Positions 1 to 5,687 of a stretch of 10,112 nucleotides of DNA are shown here, one piece after another. Positions within the stretch are counted from its first letter, which is position 1. Each line of letters begins with the position of its first letter. The stretch is from Lentimicrobiaceae bacterium (GTDB lineage: Bacteria > Bacteroidota > Bacteroidia > Bacteroidales > WCHB1-69): the NCBI GenBank assembly GCA_009776395.1, contig WRNX01000045.1, positions 1 to 10,112 on the forward strand, written 5' to 3'. The notes below the pieces were generated by a model. The model did no database searches. It had not been told where the DNA came from and saw nothing but the letters and a program-made list of their open reading frames with translations. A program made the translations under genes and the position numbers.

Positions 1-67
1 TGGAACGCTCTTGATATTGCTGGGAATTAAGATATTGATTGAACATTTGGTTTCTATACCCATGTAA
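1..67 (+). CDS. Partial membrane protein, C-terminus, probable MntP-type manganese exporter
   Basis: Only the last 21 codons are in the window, read in the frame starting at base 2 and ending at TAA 65-67. The visible tail, GTLLILLGIKILIEHL followed by VSIPM, is a hydrophobic helix ending in a Glu-His pair. MntP/DUF204 manganese efflux proteins typically end this way: a last transmembrane helix with a G-x-x-I/L-I-G-I-x-I-L-x-E-H-L pattern. If correct, it is an inner-membrane protein that exports Mn2+. The gene converges on the riboflavin kinase gene, with 26 bp between the stop codons and no convincing terminator hairpin. The family call rests on a very short segment and could be wrong; that a membrane helix is encoded is more certain. 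Confidence 0.5.
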   Translation, partial: GTLLILLGIKILIEHLVSIPM

Positions 68-93
68 AAAGCATCATTATTAATTTTTCTCTT

Positions 94-468
94 TTATAAA
101 AAATGGAAAAATTTATACACTTTTTCTTTGTCTTGGTGTAATTGCTCGATTAATTGATTTATATTGTCAAATTTAATTTCATCGCGGATTTTTTTACATA
201 GTTTGAAACTAACAGGTTGGTCGTAAATGTTCTTATTAAAATTAAAAATATGAATTTCAATACTCATATCTTGCAAATCAAAAGTAGGTCTTGTGCCTGC
301 ATAAAGCATTCCTTTATAACGCTGGCTATCAACGTCAACAATCACTGCATAGATTCCTTTATCAATATCTAATTCACTGTTATTCAACTTAATATTAACT
401 GTTGGAAATCCTAAATTTTTACCCTCACCAAGTCCATGTATTACCGTTCCTAAAAAAAAATGATCCAT
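94..468 (-). CDS. Stand-alone riboflavin kinase (RibF C-terminal domain only)
   Basis: Predicted to phosphorylate riboflavin to FMN with ATP in the cytosol. The 124 residues match the kinase domain of RibF from end to end. Near the N-terminus is the G-x-V-x-x-G-x(3)-G-[RK]-x-LGFPT-x-N signature (residues 7-25, with P22-T23-V24-N25). It is followed by GIYAV (38-42), the GTRPTF loop (58-63), the I-E-x-H-I-F strand with the probable catalytic Glu71, and the KIRDEIKF segment (93-100). Bacterial RibF is normally about 300 residues, with an N-terminal FMN adenylyltransferase; here the protein starts exactly at the domain boundary. An in-frame TAA at 481-483, four codons upstream of the ATG, rules out a simple longer start, and the 230-bp gap to dnaA cannot hold the missing half. 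A run of nine T lies near the 5' end of the coding strand. The kinase assignment is firm; whether it is a functional split form or a remnant is inferred. Confidence 0.9.
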   Translation of the reverse strand: MDHFFLGTVIHGLGEGKNLGFPTVNIKLNNSELDIDKGIYAVIVDVDSQRYKGMLYAGTRPTFDLQDMSIEIHIFNFNKNIYDQPVSFKLCKKIRDEIKFDNINQLIEQLHQDKEKVYKFFHFL

Positions 469-489
469 AAAAAAAGGTTTTTAAAAAAG

Positions 490-497
490 CAAAAGTA
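490..497 (-). promoter_or_regulatory. Candidate Bacteroidetes -7 box of the riboflavin kinase gene
   Basis: On the minus strand these bases read TACTTTTG, a perfect match to the Bacteroidetes -7 consensus TAnnTTTG, about 21 bp upstream of the ATG at 468. No clear TTTG -33 box lies 19-21 bp further upstream, so this is a half-supported promoter with a short leader. Confidence 0.35.
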
Positions 498-545
498 TAA
501 TTTATTTGCAATGAATATGTTTAATAAATATTTTTTTAAAAGCGT

Positions 546-598
546 TGGAAAACGTGATTTTACTATATATAAAGTTTTTTAATAATCAAGTGGAAAAC
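546..598. repeat. Two TGGAAAAC repeats upstream of dnaA, weakly DnaA-box-like
   Basis: The 8-mer TGGAAAAC occurs at 546-553 and 591-598, spaced 45 bp start to start. The second copy lies in AGTGGAAAA (589-597); its complement, TTTTCCACT, matches the DnaA box TTATCCACA at 7 of 9 positions. The surrounding gap (469-698) is extremely AT-rich, with a 10-T run at 601-610, and is otherwise empty apart from a weak -7-like box CATATTTG at 625-632 that might serve dnaA. This could be dnaA autoregulation or coincidence in AT-rich DNA. No cluster of good boxes supports calling a replication origin. Confidence 0.25.
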
Positions 599-698
599 TA
601 TTTTTTTTTTAACTTTTTTTTGTTCATATTTGGCACATTGAATTAAGGACAAAAATTTATTGTTAATTGTTTCACAATAAAAATATTATAAAAAATCT

Positions 699-2162
699 AT
701 GGCGGCAGAGGTGACAAAAATCACAAAAGACTACCAACAAGTTTGGGCTAACTGTTTGAATATCATACGTGATAATCTTGATGAACAAAATTTTCAAACA
801 TGGTTTGTTCCCATCAAACCTATCGGTATTGAGAAAACAACACTCATATTACAACTTCCCTCTCATTTGTTTTACGAATGGTTGGAAGAGCACTATATTA
901 ATTTACTTAAAAAAGTTATCAAAAAAGAGTTGGGAGAGATGGGAAAATTACAATACCGTATTGTGATGGAAAAGAAAAATACCCCTAACGATTCTCAAAC
1001 TATCAATTTGCCTTCCAATCCCCGTCAACCGATTTCTAATCCCTCAATCAATATTCCTATTGAACTTTATAAAACAGGGAAAAAAGAACTCCCTACTCCT
1101 TACATGGTTCCGGGAATTCAGAAACATAAAATACCTTCCAATTTAGTAGAAACATATAATTTTGACAACTATGTGGAAGGGGAATGTAACCGATTGGCGC
1201 GTACCGCCGGTTATGCCATTGCAAAAGACCCTGGCGGCACCTCTTTCAACCCTTTCTTTATCTATTCAGATGTTGGACTCGGTAAAACCCACTTAGCACA
1301 TGCAATCGGACTCCAAACCAAAGCAAACTTCCCAAACAAAACAGTCTCTTATATCAATGCCGATACTTTTTACCAACAATATGTAGAAGCAGTTAAAACA
1401 GGAAATCGCAACGACTTTATTCTGTACTACCAATCTATTGATGTACTTATTATTGATGATATTGAACATCTTGGAATAGGAAATAAAGTATCAACACAAG
1501 AGGCATTCTTCCACATTTTTAACCATCTGCATTTAAAAAAGAAACAAATTGTGATTACTTCAGATAAGTCTCCCGTAGATATTTCAGGATTTGAAGCAAG
1601 AATGCTTTCCCGTTTTAAATGGGGGTTAACAGTTGAAATGACACTCCCCGATTTTGACACACGCGTTAAAATATTGCAAAAAAAATTAGCAAACAGCGGA
1701 ATCACATTTTCAGAAGAAGTAATCTCATATTTAGCATTACGTATCACCTCAAACACTCGCGAATTGGAAGGCGCCATGATTGCATTGCTTGCACAATCTT
1801 CACTCAATCATCGTCCTATTACTGTTGAACTTGCCAAAGAGATGGTGGATAAATATGTAAAAAGTACGTCTAAAGAGATTTCTGTTGAATATATTCAAAA
1901 AATTGTAGGAGAACATTATAATCTACCTGTTGAAAAAATTAATGCCAACAAAAAAGATCGAGAAGTGGTGCAACCAAGACAAGTATGTATGTTTTTTGCA
2001 AAAAAATACACCAATCTCCCTCTCTCAACAATAGGACGCCTTTGCGGCGACAGAGACCATGCAACCGTGCTTCACGCATGCAGAACTATTTCAAATCTTT
2101 ATGATACGGATAAAAAAATAAAAATAGATGTTGATGAGATTGAAAAAAAGATGAGGATATAG
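699..2162 (+). CDS. dnaA: Chromosomal replication initiator protein DnaA
   Basis: DnaA binds DnaA boxes at the origin, melts the duplex and loads the replicative helicase. All four domains are visible in 487 residues: the N-terminal interaction domain (about 10-90, with the W-x-x-C/V-L-x-x-I and F-x-T-W-F pattern), a variable linker (about 92-145), the AAA+ ATPase (about 146-385), and the DNA-binding domain (about 393-487). ATPase motifs include GLGKTHL (193-199), Walker B LIIDDIEHL (250-258), sensor 1 around ITSD (286-289), the arginine-finger box GFEARMLSRFKWGL (297-310), and sensor 2 TRELEGA (353-359). The DNA-binding signature is QPRQ (425-428) and GDRDHATVLHAC (450-461). The residues just before the P-loop core are Ser190-Asp191 where most DnaA proteins have Gly-Gly. 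ATG at 699 is chosen because the protein then starts just before the conserved domain I. The next gene follows after 164 bp, so it is probably transcribed alone. Confidence 0.97.
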   Translation: MAAEVTKITKDYQQVWANCLNIIRDNLDEQNFQTWFVPIKPIGIEKTTLILQLPSHLFYEWLEEHYINLLKKVIKKELGEMGKLQYRIVMEKKNTPNDSQTINLPSNPRQPISNPSINIPIELYKTGKKELPTPYMVPGIQKHKIPSNLVETYNFDNYVEGECNRLARTAGYAIAKDPGGTSFNPFFIYSDVGLGKTHLAHAIGLQTKANFPNKTVSYINADTFYQQYVEAVKTGNRNDFILYYQSIDVLIIDDIEHLGIGNKVSTQEAFFHIFNHLHLKKKQIVITSDKSPVDISGFEARMLSRFKWGLTVEMTLPDFDTRVKILQKKLANSGITFSEEVISYLALRITSNTRELEGAMIALLAQSSLNHRPITVELAKEMVDKYVKSTSKEISVEYIQKIVGEHYNLPVEKINANKKDREVVQPRQVCMFFAKKYTNLPLSTIGRLCGDRDHATVLHACRTISNLYDTDKKIKIDVDEIEKKMRI

Positions 2163-2198
2163 TGATTTGTATTAAATGATTATTAATAGGATCAAGAG

Positions 2199-2224
2199 GT
2201 TTTATTGCAATGTAAAGATAAAAC
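2199..2224. repeat. Small AT-rich inverted repeat downstream of dnaA
   Basis: GTTTTAT (2199-2205) and ATAAAAC (2218-2224) can pair as a 7-bp stem with a 12-nt loop. TATTGCAA is also repeated directly at 2203-2210 and 2225-2232. The stem is weak and is not followed by a T-run, so I do not call it a terminator. The rest of the gap 2163-2326 shows no recognisable promoter or purine riboswitch. Confidence 0.25.
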
Positions 2225-2326
2225 TATTGCAACACTATTCCTGATTTGTTATTAATAATTAAAATTCATATTCAAAAACTCCAAATATGAAATTATTAGT
2301 TACTTATTCAAAAAAAATAAAAAAAG

Positions 2327-2815
2327 ATGAATAATCTATCAACTGAAGCGGATAAATTTTTCTTACAAAAAACTGTTGAATTGGCTGAAGAGAATGTTCG
2401 CACAGGCAAAGGTGGTCCCTTTGCTGCAATCATCACTAAGAATGATAAAATAATTGCTACCGGTACAAATGTGGTTACAACCTCTCATGACCCCACTGCC
2501 CATGCAGAAATATCCGCTATTAGGAAAGCTTGTAGCATACTTAGTGATTTTCAATTGGAAGGATGTACGCTTTACTCTAGTTGCGAACCTTGCCCAATGT
2601 GTTTGGGCGCCATTTATTGGGCGCGCATCAAAAGAATAATCTTTGCTGCAAATAAACACCAAGCTGAAAAAGCAGGTTTTGATGACGCATTTATTTACAA
2701 AGAAATAACCTTACCATATCCTCAACGAAATTTAATTACGCAACAAATGAAAATGCCAGATGATGACAAGCCTTTTGAATTATGGGTGGAAAGTAACAGC
2801 AAAATTAAATATTAG
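2327..2815 (+). CDS. guaD: Guanine deaminase (GuaD-like, CDA-fold)
   Basis: A cytosolic zinc hydrolase that probably converts guanine to xanthine and ammonia in purine salvage or catabolism. At 162 residues it has the length of the Bacillus subtilis GuaD type. The zinc/catalytic motifs are HAE at 59-61 (His59 ligand, Glu61 proton shuttle) and CEPCPMC at 86-92 (Cys89 and Cys92 ligands). GuaD-specific stretches around them separate it from tRNA adenosine deaminase TadA: GGPFAA (29-34), TTSHDPTAHAE (51-61), IRKACS (65-70), LGAIYWAR (93-100) and GFDDAFIYKEI (117-127). The ATG at 2327 puts the protein start at the usual distance from the first helix. The membrane protein gene starts 18 bp downstream on the same strand, so the two are probably co-transcribed. 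A different nucleobase substrate cannot be excluded, but the GFDD/YKEI features favour guanine. Confidence 0.88.
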   Translation: MNNLSTEADKFFLQKTVELAEENVRTGKGGPFAAIITKNDKIIATGTNVVTTSHDPTAHAEISAIRKACSILSDFQLEGCTLYSSCEPCPMCLGAIYWARIKRIIFAANKHQAEKAGFDDAFIYKEITLPYPQRNLITQQMKMPDDDKPFELWVESNSKIKY

Positions 2816-2833
2816 AGTTGAAAAATAGGAACA

Positions 2834-3787
2834 ATGAATCTGAAAGCAATTGCTCAAGGTTGGTTTAAACAAAGTATTAGTACAAGTATCAAGATTTTCA
2901 AAATTATGATACCTGTTTCTATTTTAGTAAAAATATTGCAGGAAACCGGTTTAATTGTGTATATTGGGAAAGCGTTAGCGCCTTTAATGAGTGTAATGGG
3001 ATTACCGGGCGAGATGGGATTGGTTTGGGCTTCCGCCATGATGGGTAATATTTATGCCGGAATTATTACATTTTTTTCAATGGGTATGGAACTAACGGTA
3101 GCACAAATTACAGTTTTATCTACTATTATTTTAATCGCGCACACCTTTCCTGTTGAATTAGCCATAACTCAAAAAGCAGGAATGAAAGCAATTTCGGCTT
3201 TTTTCTTTAGATTCTTGCTTGGTTTTCTCGCAGGTGTTATTTTATATTATATTTATAATGCTTTTAACCTGTATCAAAATATCCCTACCGGAATCGAAAA
3301 AATTGTATCTATTTCACAAAAAGCCACTTGGGGTAGTTGGGCGCTCGGTGAACTGAAAAACTACGCCATTGTTTTCTGTTACATTACAGGATTAATTATC
3401 ATCATTGATATACTAAAACGTATCGGAGTGATTGATAAAATTAACCGATGGTTTTATCCTGTATTAAAATTTTTAGGAATTGGTAAAGAGGTGATTCCTA
3501 TAACAGTAATTGGAATGACATTAGGATTGGCTTACGGCGGAGGGTTAATCATTAATGAAGTGCAACAAACAAAATTAGAGCGGCGTAATGTGTTGTATGC
3601 CTTAATGCTCATGTCTTTATTTCACAGCATTGTAGAAGATTCTTTACTTATGATCTCCATCGGCGCCAGAATTTCAGGGGTATTAGTTTTCAGATTTGTT
3701 TTTATGCTAATTATCATGTATTTTTTTGTAAAGATTACAAAAAAATGGAGTGAAAAAAGGATGGCGAAATGGTTTTATAGTAAATAG
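2834..3787 (+). CDS. Nucleoside-recognition (GATE) domain membrane protein
   Basis: A polytopic inner-membrane protein of 317 residues with about eight hydrophobic segments (roughly 22-44, 62-85, 91-110, 121-141, 178-197, 219-240, 254-275 and 282-300). Two related halves are apparent. Half one holds GLPGEMGLVWASAMMGNIYAG (56-76) and then a His followed by Glu, AHTFPVELA (102-110). Half two holds GMTLGLAYGGG (227-237) and then LFHSIVEDSLL (262-272). This matches the duplicated GATE (Nucleoside_rec) family, also found in spore-maturation proteins and the GATE domains of nucleoside and ferrous-iron transporters. The substrate in these stand-alone forms is generally unproven. A TAGGA sequence 5 bp before the ATG may act as a ribosome binding site. 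The position directly after guaD suggests, by inference only, purine uptake or export. It converges on the efflux adaptor gene with 17 bp between stop codons. Confidence 0.8.
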   Translation: MNLKAIAQGWFKQSISTSIKIFKIMIPVSILVKILQETGLIVYIGKALAPLMSVMGLPGEMGLVWASAMMGNIYAGIITFFSMGMELTVAQITVLSTIILIAHTFPVELAITQKAGMKAISAFFFRFLLGFLAGVILYYIYNAFNLYQNIPTGIEKIVSISQKATWGSWALGELKNYAIVFCYITGLIIIIDILKRIGVIDKINRWFYPVLKFLGIGKEVIPITVIGMTLGLAYGGGLIINEVQQTKLERRNVLYALMLMSLFHSIVEDSLLMISIGARISGVLVFRFVFMLIIMYFFVKITKKWSEKRMAKWFYSK

Positions 3788-3794
3788 CAGTTAG

Positions 3795-3815
3795 TGATTA
3801 ATGATTAATGATTAG
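3795..3815 (+). repeat. Heptamer tandem repeat (TGATTAA x3)
   Basis: Three head-to-tail 7-bp units: TGATTAA (3795-3801), TGATTAA (3802-3808) and TGATTAG (3809-3815). The array spans the stop codon of the convergent adaptor gene (3805-3807) and supplies its last codons. A 16-bp piece of it, TAATGATTAATGATTA (3799-3814), reappears in exact reverse complement at 5666-5681. Confidence 0.85.
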
Positions 3816-4938
3816 GAGGGGGGAGGGGTTTTGTTTTTTCATCAATTACTTTGCCGCGAATAGGTGTTTCGGCAGCAATTCCTTCTTTTATCTCAACATC
3901 AAATCCATCTGAAAGCCCAATTAATACATAAGTTTTGGTATATTTTTCTTTGCTTTCTTTTTGTTCATTTTCAACATAAACAAAAGCGGAATCGGCAACA
4001 AATTCTAAGGCATATTCAGGAACCGTAAGCGCATCTTCTGCTTTTTCGGTAACTATCTCACCGTTGGCGCTATAACCTGAGCGAATGAAAGTTCCATCTT
4101 GATTCTTCTTCACTGCCGCTTTTACCTGAAACAACGTAGCGCCGTTTTCCATGGTTCCTTTGGGAGCAATATATTCTAAATAAGCTTCAAAATTACCATC
4201 CTGTATTGCTCCAATAATAAGATTTACATAATTTCCTACGCCAATTTTACCCACTTCGGTTTCATCTACTTTACCTACAAAAATTAAGTCATTCATATTG
4301 GCAATGGTCGCAATGGTGGTGCCATCGTTAAACGTATTTGCTTGAATGACGGAATTTCCTACTTTTACAGGAACATCCAAAATCATTCCCGAAATGGTGG
4401 ATTTCACTAATGTATTGCTATACTGCTCCGTGCTTTTTGAGATTCCTTCTTTAATAATTTGCAGATTTTCCTGGGCATTATTATGATCTTCCTTTGCAGT
4501 ACGCAGGGCAGTTTGGGTCTGTTCAAATGTTTCTTTTGAAGATACACCCGATTGGTAGAGCTTTTCTGCTCTATCGAAATCAATTTGCGCCTGTTCTAAA
4601 GTAATTTCTGCTGTATTCAATCTTGATTCGGCACTATTGAGTTGCGCAATATCGGGAATTACTTTCACTTTAGCAATCACATCACCAGCTTTTACCAATT
4701 GCCCTGCCTCTTTATACAGTTCAATAACAATTCCTGATATCTGAGGTTTGATAGCTACCTCATCTCGCGGCTCTACTGTGCCTGTGATGATGGTCTTTTT
4801 CTCAATGGTTTTAATTTCTGGTAAAATAGTTTCATATTTAGTCTCTTTGGTGCGAGATTTATTCCATAAAAAGACAAATGTTCCGATTAAAATAATTCCA
4901 AAAACAAGAAATAAAAAGATTTTTAAGATTTTTTTCAT
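3805..4938 (-). CDS. Periplasmic efflux adaptor (HlyD/MacA-type membrane fusion protein)
   Basis: An inner-membrane-anchored adaptor that bridges a pump to an outer-membrane channel. From the ATG at 4938 it is 377 residues. An N-terminal membrane anchor (about 4-25) is followed by the first half of a lipoyl-like domain (about 55-92, with G-T-V-E-P and the K-P-Q-I-S-G-I-V motif), an alpha-helical coiled-coil hairpin (about 95-172, rich in Ala, Gln and Glu), the second lipoyl half (about 175-215), a beta-barrel (about 217-300), and a membrane-proximal domain to the end. This order is typical of MacA, which serves the ABC exporter MacB. A longer reading from 5016 is rejected: its 26 extra residues are unlike a signal sequence and it would overlap the divergent atoD start. 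No MacB, RND or TolC gene is in the window. The Pro-rich tail KPLPPPNH lies on a G-rich stretch plus the heptamer array and may be an extension. The substrate is unknown. Confidence 0.88.
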   Translation of the reverse strand: MKKILKIFLFLVFGIILIGTFVFLWNKSRTKETKYETILPEIKTIEKKTIITGTVEPRDEVAIKPQISGIVIELYKEAGQLVKAGDVIAKVKVIPDIAQLNSAESRLNTAEITLEQAQIDFDRAEKLYQSGVSSKETFEQTQTALRTAKEDHNNAQENLQIIKEGISKSTEQYSNTLVKSTISGMILDVPVKVGNSVIQANTFNDGTTIATIANMNDLIFVGKVDETEVGKIGVGNYVNLIIGAIQDGNFEAYLEYIAPKGTMENGATLFQVKAAVKKNQDGTFIRSGYSANGEIVTEKAEDALTVPEYALEFVADSAFVYVENEQKESKEKYTKTYVLIGLSDGFDVEIKEGIAAETPIRGKVIDEKTKPLPPPNH

Positions 4939-4953
4939 GACTACAAAATAAAG

Positions 4954-4984
4954 TGTGCAATAATAGTAAAAAATCTTATTTTTG
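4954..4984 (+). promoter_or_regulatory. Candidate Bacteroidetes promoter for atoD-kat
   Basis: A perfect -7 box, TATTTTTG (4977-4984; consensus TAnnTTTG), is preceded after exactly 19 bp by TGTG (4954-4957), a 3-of-4 match to the -33 TTTG. The expected RNA start is about 20 nt before the atoD ATG. On the other strand a near-match, TTATTTTG (complement of 4944-4951), sits only 5 bp from the adaptor ATG and would give an almost leaderless message. Confidence 0.5.
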
Positions 4985-5010
4985 CGCTGTTTTTTAAAAT
5001 AAAAAAATTT

Positions 5011-5658
5011 ATGCAAAAACCAGTTATAACTCCGGATGAAGCAGTAGCAAAAGTAAAAAGTGGAATGACTTTAATGATTGGCGGTTTTTTATCCACCGGA
5101 TCGCCACACAAAATATTAAAATTATTGGCTGAAAGCGATGTCCAAGATTTAACAATTATTGGAAACGATACAGGTTTTCCAGATAAAGGGATAGGATTGT
5201 TGATTGCTGCCAAAAAAGTGAAAAGAGTGATCACTTCTCATATTGGGACAAATCCGCTTACCATTGAGCAATTTAACAACAAAGAAATTGAAGTAGTTTT
5301 TGTACCACAAGGCACTTTGGCTGAGCAAGTGCGTTGCGGTGGTGCAGGATTGGGCGGTGTGCTTACCCCCACAGGTCTGGGCACGGTGGTTGCCGATGGC
5401 AAACAAATTACTACACTTGACGGAAAAGAGTATCTGTTAGAAAAAGCATTACGTGGTGATATTGCCCTGATTGGCGCAAGTATTGCCGATACCTCAGGAA
5501 ATCTGCATTACAAAGGTACTACTCAAAACTTCAACCCCCTCATGGCAATGGCTTGCGATACCGTAATTGCAGAGGTGGATGAATTGGTTCAATCTGGTGA
5601 AATTCCAATGGAAAACGTGCATACGCAAGGAATTTTAGTAGACTATTTAGTGCTGTAA
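5011..5658 (+). CDS. atoD: Acetate/acetoacetate CoA-transferase, subunit A (AtoD-like)
   Basis: The alpha subunit of a family I CoA-transferase, which moves CoA between acids such as acetoacetate, butyrate and acetate. Its 215 residues are full length for this subunit. The family pattern is clear: GMTLMIGGFLSTGSP near the N-terminus (18-32), the CoA-binding-type block PQGTLAEQVRCGGAGLGGVLTPTGLGT (99-125), DIALIGASIADTSGNLHYKGTTQNFNP (150-176), and a C-terminal A-E-V-D-E-L-V (187-193). The catalytic glutamate of these enzymes lies in subunit B, normally encoded next door, but no subunit B gene is present here. The next gene, 29 bp downstream, is the aminotransferase. This suggests that the partner is encoded elsewhere and that both genes belong to one amino-acid fermentation pathway. 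A candidate promoter lies just upstream. The family is certain; the exact acid pair is not. Confidence 0.9.
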   Translation: MQKPVITPDEAVAKVKSGMTLMIGGFLSTGSPHKILKLLAESDVQDLTIIGNDTGFPDKGIGLLIAAKKVKRVITSHIGTNPLTIEQFNNKEIEVVFVPQGTLAEQVRCGGAGLGGVLTPTGLGTVVADGKQITTLDGKEYLLEKALRGDIALIGASIADTSGNLHYKGTTQNFNPLMAMACDTVIAEVDELVQSGEIPMENVHTQGILVDYLVL

Positions 5659-5664
5659 AAATAA

Positions 5665-5681
5665 TTAATCATTAATCATTA
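5665..5681 (-). repeat. Heptamer repeat, reverse orientation, between atoD and the aminotransferase
   Basis: TTAATCA (5665-5671), TTAATCA (5672-5678) and a partial TTA (5679-5681) form the reverse complement of the TGATTAA array at 3795-3815, with 16 bp exact. It fills most of the 29-bp gap between two apparently co-transcribed genes. Confidence 0.8.
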
Positions 5682-5687
5682 TATATT

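Noticed and set aside
68..93. Terminator between the first partial gene and the riboflavin kinase gene
   Set aside because: There is only an AAAAA/TTTTT pairing with no GC-containing stem.
469..698. Chromosomal replication origin
   Set aside because: The gap is AT-rich and next to dnaA, but there is no cluster of good DnaA boxes, and dnaA is often not at the origin in Bacteroidetes.
1427..1807. Open frame of 126 codons on the minus strand inside dnaA
   Set aside because: It lies wholly opposite a strongly conserved gene and has no recognisable protein features; the same applies to the other frames nested in dnaA, guaD, atoD, kat, hydG and murA.
2163..2326. Purine riboswitch upstream of guaD
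   Set aside because: The conserved junction and paired-loop sequences of a purine riboswitch are not visible; only a weak AT-rich stem is present.
2327..2815. tRNA adenosine deaminase TadA
   Set aside because: The TTSHDPTAHAE, AIYWAR and GFDDAFIYKEI stretches match guanine deaminase, not TadA.
4939..5016. N-terminal extension of the efflux adaptor starting at 5016
   Set aside because: It would overlap the atoD start and cover both candidate promoters, and it adds 26 aromatic/basic residues before a normal membrane anchor starting at the ATG at 4938.
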